DNA of 38,997 nt from assembly GCA_009787785.1 (NCBI GenBank), contig WQSR01000022.1, positions 1 through 38,997 on the forward strand, read 5' to 3'. The DNA comes from Defluviitaleaceae bacterium. GTDB taxonomy: Bacteria; Bacillota; Clostridia; Lachnospirales; WQUN01. The translations under genes were made by a program, and so were the position numbers. Positions within the stretch are counted from its first letter, which is position 1, and every line of letters starts with the position of its first letter. Positions 17,442 through 25,567 of this stretch are shown in pieces. The notes beneath the pieces are model-generated. The model had not been told where the DNA came from, did not search any database, and worked only from the letters and a program-made list of their open reading frames with translations.

Positions 17442-18656
17442 ATGAAAAAATTGAGCAAAATCCTTGTGGCGGTACTGGCATTGGTACTTGTCCTGGCTTT
17501 GCCCACCGCCTGCGGGCGCGACGACGCAGACGACACTGTAATCCGTATCGGCGCGATTACCTCCCTGAGCGGCGCGTTGCAGGATTACGGCGAGCAATTC
17601 CAGCGGGGCTTTCGCCTGGGCCTGGAGTTCATGACCGACGGCACAAACATGGTGGCCGGGCGTGAGCTTGTGGTAACTTGGGACGATACCACCAATGTGG
17701 CCCCCGTTGCCCGGGAACGAACCCTGGCTATGCTGGAGCGCGGCGTGGATATCGCTACGGGCTTTGCGGCCTCCGGCGACGCGCTGGCCAGCCTTGACTT
17801 GTTTGAAGAGTTCAGAACCATTGCCGTTATCGAACCCGCCGCATCCGACTTTATTATTATGTACCCCAACTGGAACCCCTACATCTTCCGCACCGGCAGA
17901 ACCTCCGGCCAGGACGCGCTGGCCCTTGCGGCGGTGCTTGCGGGTCAGCATCCCGGCGGCGGCCGCACCGTTGCGGCCCTCGCGCCAGACTCCACCTTCG
18001 GCCATGCCATGGTTGACCCCTTTATCCCCGCGGTACAGGCCCTTGGCTTTACCTGGGTGGAATCCGTACTGGCACCCCCCGACGCCACAGACTTCACCCC
18101 CTTTATCCTCAGACTCAGGGAGCTCGCGCCGGATTACCTGTATGTAATCTGGGCCGGTGCCAACAATCCCTGGATGCAGCTCATGGAATTGGATTTGGCC
18201 GCTGTGGGTACTACTATCATTACCGGTGCCCCCGAGCTTGCCGCTTTGCAGGGTATGCGTGAACTGGGTGCCATCGGCGGCTTCGGCTTCTGCGTATACT
18301 ATCCTACCTTGCCCCAAAACAACCCCATGAACGAGTGGATGAAACGCCGTCACATGGAGCAGTACGGTATCCCCACGGATATCTTTACCTCCGGCGGCTT
18401 TGCCGCTGCCTCCGCCATTGTCACCGCGCTGGAAATCACCGGCGGCGATACAGACCCCGATGTGTTGCGGGCCGCCATGCAGGGAATGCATTTTGACTCC
18501 CCCACCGGCGAGCGTTGGTTCCGCGCAGAAGACCATCAAGCCATGCAACCCCTCTTCGCCATCGAATTTACCTACAGCCCCACCCACATGGTACCCAGAT
18601 ATGTACGTACCATTCCCGCACACGAAATTATACCCCCCATTATGAACAGACCCTAA
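17442..18656 (+). CDS. livK: HAAT-family substrate-binding lipoprotein, LivK-like
   Basis: 404-aa protein. A lipoprotein signal peptide ends in LPTAC, with Cys24 as the lipidated residue. The mature part is a type-I periplasmic-binding fold (IRIGAITSLSGALQDYGEQF... onwards), as in Leu/Ile/Val and amide/urea binding proteins. It captures the substrate outside the membrane for LivHMGF. It is 56 bases downstream of the CoA-transferase gene, with AAAGGTAGAG as ribosome binding site. Its ligand pocket shows no obvious amino-acid signature that I can identify. A terminator-like hairpin follows it. Confidence 0.92.
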   Translation: MKKLSKILVAVLALVLVLALPTACGRDDADDTVIRIGAITSLSGALQDYGEQFQRGFRLGLEFMTDGTNMVAGRELVVTWDDTTNVAPVARERTLAMLERGVDIATGFAASGDALASLDLFEEFRTIAVIEPAASDFIIMYPNWNPYIFRTGRTSGQDALALAAVLAGQHPGGGRTVAALAPDSTFGHAMVDPFIPAVQALGFTWVESVLAPPDATDFTPFILRLRELAPDYLYVIWAGANNPWMQLMELDLAAVGTTIITGAPELAALQGMRELGAIGGFGFCVYYPTLPQNNPMNEWMKRRHMEQYGIPTDIFTSGGFAAASAIVTALEITGGDTDPDVLRAAMQGMHFDSPTGERWFRAEDHQAMQPLFAIEFTYSPTHMVPRYVRTIPAHEIIPPIMNRP

Positions 18657-18677
18657 AGGGTAATTACTTGTAACAGT

Positions 18678-18716
18678 AAAGGGGCTGTCTTGCCTTCGCG
18701 ATGCAGCCCCTTTTTT
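18678..18716 (+). terminator. Intrinsic terminator after livK, inside the gene cluster
   Basis: A 10-bp stem AAAGGGGCTG/CAGCCCCTTT (18678-18687 with 18704-18713) with a 16-base loop is followed by a T run to 18716. The next gene starts only 21 bases later and shows no promoter of its own, so partial read-through, giving less transcript of the last three genes, is likely. Confidence 0.8.
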
Positions 18717-18736
18717 ACCCCCGCGAGGAGAATGAC

Positions 18737-19555
18737 ATGGCAAACTTCGAATATAAGGGAAAAAAAATATATTACGAGACCCACGGCGAGGGCGCGCCGC
18801 TGATTTTGCTCAATGGCATCATGATGTCCACCCTTAGCTGGCAAGCCTTCATTGCACCGTTAAGTGCCGGCAACAGGCTTATTCTGCTGGACTTCCTTGA
18901 CCAGGGGCAGTCGGACAAGCACAGCGAGGATGCCTATGGCGTTGCCTTGCAGGTGGAAGTGTTAAAGGCCCTCTATGACCATCTGGGTCTCGAAAGGGCC
19001 GCCATCGCCGGTATATCCTACGGCGGCAATGTGGCACTCAAATTTGCTTCGGAGTATCCCGCTTTGGTTCATCGTTTAATCGTATGCAACGCGCTGGCGA
19101 AAACCGGCGCGTGGCTGACGGAGCTGGGTAAGGGCTGGGTTATGAGCGCGCAGGACCCGGCGCAGTTTTACTACACCACCATCCCCATCATCTATTCCCA
19201 GGAATTTTACAATGCCAGACCGGATTGGGTGAAGGCGCGGCGGGAGTTTCTTACCGGCCAGGTGTTTACAAACCGGGAATGGATGGACGCCATCGAGCGG
19301 CTTACCGCAAGCATGGACAGCTACGATGCCCAAGGCCAATTGGATAAAATCACGGCGAAGACCTTGCTGGTGGCCAGTGAATGCGACAGCATCACCCCGG
19401 CATACGAGATGTGCAAGCTACGCGATTATATAAAGGGCGCGGATTTGGTGCTGTTGCCCGGCACGGGACATGCCACCATGTACGAACGCCCCGCGCTGTT
19501 CGCCAGCTTAATTATAGGCTTCGCCAACGCGGAGCTGGAAGGGTTGGTCATATGA
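18737..19555 (+). CDS. Alpha/beta hydrolase
   Basis: 272-aa alpha/beta-hydrolase with nucleophile Ser94 in GISYGG, Asp217 (SECDSITP) and His245 (PGTGHATMYE) as the likely triad. The oxyanion region LLNGIMMSTLSW follows beta-strand 3. Sequence style resembles MhpC/BioH/3-oxoadipate-lactonase-like enzymes. Context suggests a thioesterase, lactonase or C-C hydrolase acting on an intermediate of the pathway; this is inference. ATG 18737 follows GAGGAG by 6 bases. The stop overlaps the thiolase start (ATGA). Confidence 0.87.
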   Translation: MANFEYKGKKIYYETHGEGAPLILLNGIMMSTLSWQAFIAPLSAGNRLILLDFLDQGQSDKHSEDAYGVALQVEVLKALYDHLGLERAAIAGISYGGNVALKFASEYPALVHRLIVCNALAKTGAWLTELGKGWVMSAQDPAQFYYTTIPIIYSQEFYNARPDWVKARREFLTGQVFTNREWMDAIERLTASMDSYDAQGQLDKITAKTLLVASECDSITPAYEMCKLRDYIKGADLVLLPGTGHATMYERPALFASLIIGFANAELEGLVI

Positions 19556-20763
19556 AAAAGGTATTTATCGCCGCCGCCAAGCGGACGGCAATCGGAAGCT
19601 TCCTAGGGACGCTGAAGGACATGCACCCCTCCACCTTGGGCGCGGCCGTGGTGAAGGCCATCCTGGAGGAAACCAATATCGCCCCCGACGCCTTGGATGA
19701 AGTCATTGTGGGCAATATTTTGTCCGCCGGGGTGGGGCAGGGGATAGCGCGGCAGGTGGCGGTAAAGGGCGGTGTGTCCCATGACGTGCCCGCCTATGCT
19801 GTGAACCATGTGTGCTGTAGCGGCATGAAGGCGGTAATGAACGCGGCCAGCGCGATTCAGGCAGGACAAGCCGATTTGATTCTGGCCGGGGGGGTGGAGT
19901 CCATGAGCGGCGCGCCCTTCATCCTGCCGGGTAAGGTGCGAAACGGCAACAAGCTGGGGGACTTTACCGCTACCGACCACATGGTATACGACGCCCTCAC
20001 CGACGCCTTTGAAAATTACCACATGGGCATCACCGCGGAAAATGTGGCCGAGAGATACGCCATCACCCGGGAGGCCCAGGACGCCTACGCGCTGGAATCC
20101 CAGCGCAAGGCCATCGCCGCCGTGGACGCGGGGCATTTCGTCAGGGAAATCCTACCCCTCACCGTGAAGGCCGGGCGGACGGAAATTGTTTTCGACAAGG
20201 ACGAATACCCCAACCGCGCCACCAATGCCGAGAAAATGGCCGCTTTGCGCCCCGCCTTCAAAAAGGACGGCACGGTGACGGCGGGGAATGCCTCGGGCAT
20301 CAACGACGGTGCCAGCATGACCCTCATCGCCGGCGAGGACGCGGTGAAAAAATATAACCTCACCCCCCTTGCGGAAATCCTTGGCTATGCCCAAGCGGGC
20401 ATCGACCCGGCCATTATGGGCCTTGGGCCCGTCCCGGCGGTGAAAAAAGCCCTGGCGAAAACAGGGCTGACTTTACAGGACATGGATTTGCTGGAGCTTA
20501 ACGAAGCCTTCGCGGCACAAGCCTTGGGCGTAGTCCACGGTCTATCCGAGGCGCATGGCCTCTCCCGGGAGGAAATCACCGCCAAGACCAATGTAGGCGG
20601 CGGTGCCATCGCTTTGGGACACCCCATCGGAGCCAGCGGCAACCGGATTCTGGTCACGCTGGTTCACGGCCTTATCCGCACCGGCCTGACGTATGGCCTC
20701 GCGTCCCTGTGCGCGGGCGGCGGCATGGGCACGGCGGTAGTGGTGAGAAATGTAGCTAAATAA
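19552..20763 (+). CDS. Thiolase (acetyl-CoA C-acyltransferase family)
   Basis: 403-aa thiolase. Catalytic residues are visible: Cys88 in NHVCCSGMKA, His357 in GGGAIALGHPIG and Cys387 in SLCAGGGMG. NEAFAAQ is also present. It cleaves 3-ketoacyl-CoA with CoA or condenses two acetyl-CoA. A slightly longer stretch than usual lies between NEAFA and GGGAIALGHP. It is translationally coupled to the hydrolase gene (4-base overlap) and followed after 15 bases by the FabG-like gene, an arrangement reminiscent of phaA-phaB type pairs. Confidence 0.95.
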   Translation: MKKVFIAAAKRTAIGSFLGTLKDMHPSTLGAAVVKAILEETNIAPDALDEVIVGNILSAGVGQGIARQVAVKGGVSHDVPAYAVNHVCCSGMKAVMNAASAIQAGQADLILAGGVESMSGAPFILPGKVRNGNKLGDFTATDHMVYDALTDAFENYHMGITAENVAERYAITREAQDAYALESQRKAIAAVDAGHFVREILPLTVKAGRTEIVFDKDEYPNRATNAEKMAALRPAFKKDGTVTAGNASGINDGASMTLIAGEDAVKKYNLTPLAEILGYAQAGIDPAIMGLGPVPAVKKALAKTGLTLQDMDLLELNEAFAAQALGVVHGLSEAHGLSREEITAKTNVGGGAIALGHPIGASGNRILVTLVHGLIRTGLTYGLASLCAGGGMGTAVVVRNVAK

Positions 20764-20778
20764 AGGAGGAAAAATAGT

Positions 20779-21498
20779 ATGCGGTTAAAGGATAAAGTCG
20801 CCGTTGTTACCGGCGGCGCGAAGGGCATCGGCGCGTGTATCGCGCAGCTGTTTGCCAGGGAAGGCGCGCAGGTTATCGCCTGTGACATGAACGAACCGGG
20901 CTTCAGCGACCCCAATGTGGCGTTCTACAAGCTGGACGTAAGCGATTCCGGCGCGTGCAAGGCATTTTTTGACTACGCCACAAGCAAGCACCCCAAAATT
21001 GACATCCTGGTGAACAACGCGGGCATCACCCAGGACGCCCTCACCCGGAAAATGACCGACGCCCAATGGAACCAGGTCATTGACGTGAACCTGAACGGCA
21101 TCTTTTATCTCACCCGCCACATCGGCCCCTTTATGCAAGCCGCCGGGAGCGGTTCCATTATCAATATTTCCTCTGTGGTGGGGGAATACGGCAACATCGG
21201 CCAGGCCAACTACGCCGCCACCAAGTCGGCTATCTTCGGCCTGACCAAGACCTGGGCCAAGGAATTTGCCATGAAGGGCGGCAACGTGCGCACCAACGCC
21301 ATCGCGCCGGGCTATATCATGACCGACATCCTAAAGACCGTGCCCCAAGACCTGCTGGACAAATTTGCCTCCCAAACCATGCTGGGCCGCCTGGGCGAGC
21401 CCGAGGAAATCGCCAACGCCGCCCTGTTCCTCGCCGGGGACGAATCCATCTACATCACCGGCCAGACCCTAAGCGTGAATGGCGGTATGCGCTTGTAA
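20779..21498 (+). CDS. Short-chain dehydrogenase/reductase, FabG-like (3-hydroxyacyl-CoA/ACP)
   Basis: 239-aa classical SDR with cofactor motif TGGAKGIG (11-18), NNAG (79-82), Ser131/132 and the YxxxK pair Tyr145/Lys149. The end NGGMRL is typical of FabG/PhaB. Next to a thiolase it most likely interconverts 3-ketoacyl-CoA and 3-hydroxyacyl-CoA rather than serving fatty-acid synthesis. AAAGGAGG precedes the ATG. It is the last gene of the operon and is followed by a terminator. Confidence 0.92.
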   Translation: MRLKDKVAVVTGGAKGIGACIAQLFAREGAQVIACDMNEPGFSDPNVAFYKLDVSDSGACKAFFDYATSKHPKIDILVNNAGITQDALTRKMTDAQWNQVIDVNLNGIFYLTRHIGPFMQAAGSGSIINISSVVGEYGNIGQANYAATKSAIFGLTKTWAKEFAMKGGNVRTNAIAPGYIMTDILKTVPQDLLDKFASQTMLGRLGEPEEIANAALFLAGDESIYITGQTLSVNGGMRL

Positions 21499-21526
21499 AA
21501 TAGCCTTCTTCCCCCCTTATTATAAG

Positions 21527-21571
21527 AAAAGCTCCCTCCGGCAGGTATCCTGCCTAGTTGAGGGGGCTTTT
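21527..21571. terminator. Bidirectional-looking terminator between fabG-like and ABC-F genes
   Basis: The arms at 21527-21538 (AAAAGCTCCCTC) and 21560-21571 (GAGGGGGCTTTT) pair with one mismatch or wobble. An inner stem GGCAGG/CCTGCC is at 21540-21554. The A and T ends suit termination in both directions between these convergent genes. The remaining gap to 21663 holds nothing recognisable. Confidence 0.7.
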
Positions 21572-21663
21572 CTGCATTCATCAGCCATCTCTTGTAACGA
21601 ACTTACGCTTAAAACCATTTCAGACTTAGGTGTTTTACAAAAACTTTTGGAGTATTGGCGGCC

Positions 21664-23163
21664 CTATAAAACAATTAATTTCGTAGAAATCCTTTCGTTA
21701 AAGGTGCTGTCATGTTCAACAAATAAAATGGTTGGCGCGTATTCCAGCAGTAGCTTTTCAATTTGCATCCGGGAAAGCACATCAATGAAATTGAGGGGTT
21801 CATCCCATACAAGCAGGTGTGCCTTATCGCAAAGGCTCTTTGCGATAAGCACCTTTTTCTTTTGCCCGCCGCTGAAAGTCTCAATGGATTTTTCAAATTG
21901 CACCCTTGAAAAATCCAGTTTTCTCAGTATCGCCTTAAACAAGCTCTCGTCAATATCATGCTGTAATGCGTAATCAGTGAGGTTTCCGCTCAGGTTGGAG
22001 GTGTCTTGCGAAACATAGGAAATTTTCAAGCCGGCACCTATGTCCAAATCGCCGGAAAAGGAAAGGCTTTCGCCGCAAATTAATTTTAGTATACTGGTTT
22101 TGCCGGAGCCGTTTTTTCCTTGCAGGGCACAGCGGTCGCCTTTTTCAATGGTGAAGCTGATGTTTTCACATACAGCCTTGTCACCATATGAAATTTTAAT
22201 ACCGGCCAGGGAAAGGAGCTTGTGCTTGTGATAGTCTAACTGAGAAATTTTCAAAACATCTGAACGCTCAATGTTTTTCAGCAGTTTGGATTTATCCTCG
22301 ATGGATGATTGTTGCCGGCGTTCAAGGTTTTTTCGCCGTTGTTGCATACGGCGGGATTGTTCGGCACTATATTCCTTCGAGCCGGCACCGGCATGGCCTT
22401 TTTTGCGCATAGCGGCGGCACCTTTTCCCATTTTCGTGGCTTCAACCTTGTCCGCCCAGTGAGCACTTTGCCTTGCGGCTTTTTTCAGCCGTTTGATTTC
22501 CTTTTTCAAACGCTGGTTTTCGGCCAGTTCAAATTCGTCGGCGCGTTTTTTATTTTCCCACCACGAGGAAAAATTACCGCGCTGTACTTCGATATTCGCC
22601 CGGTTGATAGACAGTATATGGTCTACGCAACCATCCAGGAATGCTCTGTCATGGGAAACCAAAATGTACCCGGACTTGCCATTAAGATAGCGGCTGACAA
22701 TAGCCCTGCCGTTTATATCCAGATGGTTGGTGGGCTCGTCAATGAGTAAAAAATTATGCTCATTCAAAAACAATGCCGCGAGAAGCACCTTGGTTTGCTC
22801 ACCGTTGGACAGTGTTTCAAAGGGGCGTGTCAGTACATCATCCGCCACCTCCAAAAGAGATAATTCCCGCGCCACTTCCCACCCATGGCTTGCCGGCGCG
22901 ATATCATGGATGACCGTCTGTGTGTCGGCGGTTTTGTCAGCTACATGGTGGGGAAAATATTGAAATTGAACCGAAGTTGCGATGCTCCCGCTGTATTCAT
23001 ATTTGCCCAAAAGCAAATGCAAGAAAGTGGTTTTGCCCCTGCCGTTTCTGCCCGTGAACCCCAATTTCCAATCGGTATCAATTTGGAAACTCACGTTTTC
23101 AAATATGTTGTCGTGGCTACCTTCATATGCAAAGGTTAGATTTGTGATGTTTATTTGTGACAT
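21664..23163 (-). CDS. Lsa-type ABC-F ATPase (probable ribosomal-protection antibiotic resistance)
   Basis: 499-aa protein with two ABC domains and no transmembrane segments. The first domain has TGRNGRGKTTF and LSNGEQ with LLIDEPTNHLD. A charged coiled-coil linker lies around 210-320. The second domain has QGKNGSGKTS, FSGGQKKKV and the unusual Walker B LLVWDEPLNFIDV. The opening MSQINITNLTFAYEGS and the WDEPLNFID variant match the Lsa/CplR group, which displaces lincosamides, streptogramin A and pleuromutilins from the ribosome. It is more AT-rich than its neighbours, suggesting acquisition. The start overlaps the upstream kinase gene by 13 bases. Confidence 0.88.
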   Translation of the reverse strand: MSQINITNLTFAYEGSHDNIFENVSFQIDTDWKLGFTGRNGRGKTTFLHLLLGKYEYSGSIATSVQFQYFPHHVADKTADTQTVIHDIAPASHGWEVARELSLLEVADDVLTRPFETLSNGEQTKVLLAALFLNEHNFLLIDEPTNHLDINGRAIVSRYLNGKSGYILVSHDRAFLDGCVDHILSINRANIEVQRGNFSSWWENKKRADEFELAENQRLKKEIKRLKKAARQSAHWADKVEATKMGKGAAAMRKKGHAGAGSKEYSAEQSRRMQQRRKNLERRQQSSIEDKSKLLKNIERSDVLKISQLDYHKHKLLSLAGIKISYGDKAVCENISFTIEKGDRCALQGKNGSGKTSILKLICGESLSFSGDLDIGAGLKISYVSQDTSNLSGNLTDYALQHDIDESLFKAILRKLDFSRVQFEKSIETFSGGQKKKVLIAKSLCDKAHLLVWDEPLNFIDVLSRMQIEKLLLEYAPTILFVEHDSTFNERISTKLIVL

Positions 23164-23642
23164 GGCTTTTCCCCATCATCTATTTCATCGTCTTCGGGAG
23201 CCTCGAAAAAGTGGTTGATGTCATTTTCGTCTGTGATGATATAGCCCAGTGAACCGTTTCGGATGTCATTGTTGCGTTTTTTGATGTATTCGCGCCGCTG
23301 TTCCTCCGGCGTGTCTATGTAATGAAGGGCGCACGCTACCCCCATGGCGGCATAGTATTTTCGCAGGGCGTCGCGCTCTGCCCGGGACCAAAAGCCATTT
23401 GCGCAGATAACGGTGGCACCGGCTTTTGCGGCCTCTCCCGATTTGCGCTTTACATATGCCTCGACCCAGCCCGCGTATTGGTGAAACCGCTCCCGGTCAT
23501 TTTCATATAGCGAGGCCCCAAACAAGCCGAGGATGATTTCATCATGGGAAAAAATGACGGCTCCCAATTCCGCCGCAAGTTTGTGGGCGTAAGTGGTCTT
23601 GCCAGAGCCGATTTTCCCGCAAACTAAGATTACTTTCCCCAT
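23151..23642 (-). CDS. Small P-loop kinase-like ATPase (AAA_33/zeta-toxin-like fold)
   Basis: 163-aa protein. Walker A is GKIGSGKTTYA near the N-terminus (MGKVILVCGKIGSGKTT), followed by SHDEIILGLFG, a kinase-like Asp region, and HYIDTPEEQRREYIKKRN as a lid-like segment. This is the pattern of small-molecule kinases such as chloramphenicol phosphotransferase-like and gluconate-kinase-like proteins. The substrate is unknown. It is transcribed with, and overlaps, the ABC-F gene, so a role in drug tolerance is conceivable but unproven. GGAG lies upstream of ATG 23642. Confidence 0.75.
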   Translation of the reverse strand: MGKVILVCGKIGSGKTTYAHKLAAELGAVIFSHDEIILGLFGASLYENDRERFHQYAGWVEAYVKRKSGEAAKAGATVICANGFWSRAERDALRKYYAAMGVACALHYIDTPEEQRREYIKKRNNDIRNGSLGYIITDENDINHFFEAPEDDEIDDGEKPCHK

Positions 23643-23682
23643 AAATCTCCAATCTGCGTGGCTTTTTTAACGGAGCGTAGTT

Positions 23683-24111
23683 TTATTCCCTCAAAAATTG
23701 TTTAACCTCGTCCTCGGCGAAGGTTTTCCCATGAACCTTGATGCTGGCCACCACTTGGGACAATTGCTCGCGGGTGATGGCCTTGTCAATGGTCAGCGCG
23801 CCCACCACACGGATATGAACTTTGGCGTTGAAGGTAATCAGGTTTTCTACATAGACATGGGTAAGCCGGAAAATACCCAGCCCGCCAAAATAGCGCATTC
23901 CGTCCGTTTCCGGCACTGCCGGGGCCAGGAATTGGTTGATGTCCCCGGTGTGGGAGTCGGCCTGCTTGCGGATGGCAAGCCGGATAAAATCGGAGCGGTT
24001 GGTATACAATCCCCGCTCCACGAGGTAGTCAATTTGACCCACCTCGGTAGGCGTCAAATTGATGGTGATTTTTTCCGTTTTCACTTTTTTTGCTCTACGT
24101 AGCCTACGCAT
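23683..24111 (-). CDS. Ribbon-helix-helix (CopG-like) DNA-binding protein
   Basis: 142-aa protein. A basic start (MRRLRRAKKVKTEK) is followed by a ribbon-helix-helix domain ITINLTPTEVGQIDYLVERG..NRSDFIRLAIRKQ (about 15-50). The C-terminal ~90 residues have no domain I recognise. It is probably a small repressor. Only 4 bases separate it from the upstream DegV stop, and its AAGGAG site lies inside the end of the degV gene, so the two are co-transcribed and coupled. Its target genes are not evident. Confidence 0.8.
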   Translation of the reverse strand: MRRLRRAKKVKTEKITINLTPTEVGQIDYLVERGLYTNRSDFIRLAIRKQADSHTGDINQFLAPAVPETDGMRYFGGLGIFRLTHVYVENLITFNAKVHIRVVGALTIDKAITREQLSQVVASIKVHGKTFAEDEVKQFLRE

Positions 24112-24115
24112 GGGT

Positions 24116-25000
24116 TTAAACTCCTTTTAATCTCTCGTCGCCCAGAAAAACCGCCGCCACGGTGCCGGGGCCCGTATGCGCGCCGATAACCGGGCCGATG
24201 CTGTTTACAAGAAATTCCAGGTTGCCATATTTCGCCGTGATTTTTTCCTTCAATTGGTCAGCCAGCTCCGGCGCGTCGCTGTGGACGATACCCACTAGCT
24301 GTTCCTCCATTTTGTGCACTTCCATGCGGCTCAAAATGTATTCAATGGCTTTCTCGTGCCCGCGTACCTTATGAATCGGCACAATCCGTCCGTCGGCCAC
24401 CACGGTGAGCATGGGCTTTATTTTCAGCATCGACCCCACAAAAGCCGCCGCGCCCGAAACGCGTCCGCCCCGCCGCAAATGGTGCAAATCGTCCGCCATA
24501 ATCCAGTGGAAAAGGCGGGGGACTAAGCCTTCGACGTAAGTGGCCGTTTCCTCCAGTGTCTTGCCCTCGCGCTGGGCACAGACGGCGTAATACACCAGCA
24601 AGCCCTGCCCCAAGGACGCGGATTTCGTATCAAGTGAAATTACTTTACGCTCGGGATATCTTTTGCCCATTTCCGCCACGGCAAGCAGGCTTTGCTCATA
24701 GCTCTTGCTCAACGCGCCGGACAAGCACAGATATAAAATATCCTGCCCGCTTTTTAACAAAGGCTCCCACGCTTCAATGTAGCGGAAAGCCGTAATCTGC
24801 GTGGTGGAGCCGGTTTTCCCGCTCCGCAACAAATTATAAAAATCCTTTGTACTAATATCCCTGCCGTCCAGATAATTGAAATAATCCTTGCCGTCAACGG
24901 TGACAATATAGGGGATGACAGTGTGGATTCCCCACTCCTGTGCCCACTCGGGGCGAAGGTCCGCAGTGGAGTCGATGACAATTTGAAATTCCTTGCGCAT
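24116..25000 (-). CDS. DegV-family fatty-acid-binding protein
   Basis: 294-aa DegV protein. It begins with FQIVIDSTADLRPEW and has the conserved GKTGSTTQIT, LCLSGALSKSYEQSLLA and DTKSASLGQGLLV blocks. The C-terminal domain ends with IGPVIGAHTGPGTVAAVFLG. The fold binds long-chain fatty acids; in Firmicutes the related FakB proteins deliver exogenous fatty acids to FakA kinase. No fakA is nearby. GAGGTGAG lies upstream of ATG 25000. Confidence 0.9.
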   Translation of the reverse strand: MRKEFQIVIDSTADLRPEWAQEWGIHTVIPYIVTVDGKDYFNYLDGRDISTKDFYNLLRSGKTGSTTQITAFRYIEAWEPLLKSGQDILYLCLSGALSKSYEQSLLAVAEMGKRYPERKVISLDTKSASLGQGLLVYYAVCAQREGKTLEETATYVEGLVPRLFHWIMADDLHHLRRGGRVSGAAAFVGSMLKIKPMLTVVADGRIVPIHKVRGHEKAIEYILSRMEVHKMEEQLVGIVHSDAPELADQLKEKITAKYGNLEFLVNSIGPVIGAHTGPGTVAAVFLGDERLKGV

Positions 25001-25034
25001 GTGCCGCTCACCTCAAATTATTTTTCCACCCAAT

Positions 25035-25064
25035 ATCTTATCACAATTTTATTACAGCCCGCAA
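25035..25064 (-). promoter_or_regulatory. Possible promoter of the degV-RHH operon
   Basis: On the minus strand TTGCGG (25064-25059) and TAAGAT (25040-25035) are separated by 18 bp, 34 bases upstream of the DegV start. The match is moderate. Confidence 0.35.
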
Positions 25065-25100
25065 ACAACAATGCCATAGCAAATTAAATTATAGCCGAAT

Positions 25101-25158
25101 AAAACGGGGCTACCCCTATGTATGGCCGGATATTGGCTATACGTTTCAGGGTAGCCCC
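25101..25158 (-). terminator. Terminator of the glgC-glgD-spoVG transcript
   Basis: GGGGCTACCC (25106-25115) pairs with GGGTAGCCCC (25149-25158), with an inner stem (about 25119-25142). On the minus strand the stem is followed by GTTTT. It lies 28 bases beyond the spoVG stop. Confidence 0.8.
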
Positions 25159-25186
25159 AAGCATTGAAAATGGCGTGGTATAGATA

Positions 25187-25540
25187 TTATGCTTCGGTTG
25201 GTGTTTGTGCTTCCGGTGTTTGTGTTTCTGGTTCCGGTGTTTCTGAAGTGTTGGCACTTTCCTCCGCGCTGTTGGCCAGTGCTTCTTCGTACCTGGCGAG
25301 TATGGCGGTTTGAATTTTTTCCCTGAACCCCGCTTTTATCGGGTGGGCGATGTCCTGATAGGTTCCGTCATCCATCTTGCGGCTGGGCATGGCAATGAAA
25401 AGCTTTTCTGTCCCCTGAATCACCTTGATGTCATGAATTACGAATTCGTGTTCCAGTGTGATAGAAACCACCGCGCGCATTTTGTTGGTTTGTGTGTTGG
25501 TCGTGTTCAACCGGCGTACGCGCACATCTGTAATTTCCAT
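25187..25540 (-). CDS. spoVG: SpoVG-family regulator
   Basis: 117-aa protein. The first ~85 residues are typical Spo[45 protein letters not shown] and [14 protein letters not shown]. The C-terminal ~30 residues are a Pro/Thr/Glu-rich tail. SpoVG is a small nucleic-acid-binding protein that affects sporulation, cell division and virulence gene expression in Firmicutes. AAAGGGGG precedes the ATG. Only 27 bases separate it from glgD, so it is probably read on the glg transcript. Confidence 0.96.
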   Translation of the reverse strand: MEITDVRVRRLNTTNTQTNKMRAVVSITLEHEFVIHDIKVIQGTEKLFIAMPSRKMDDGTYQDIAHPIKAGFREKIQTAILARYEEALANSAEESANTSETPEPETQTPEAQTPTEA

Positions 25541-25567
25541 GGTTCTGCCCCCTTTTGTATAATAGAT

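Noticed and set aside
17382..18743. 453-aa minus-strand frame opposite livK
   Set aside because: It is antisense to an intact lipoprotein gene and has no recognisable domain.
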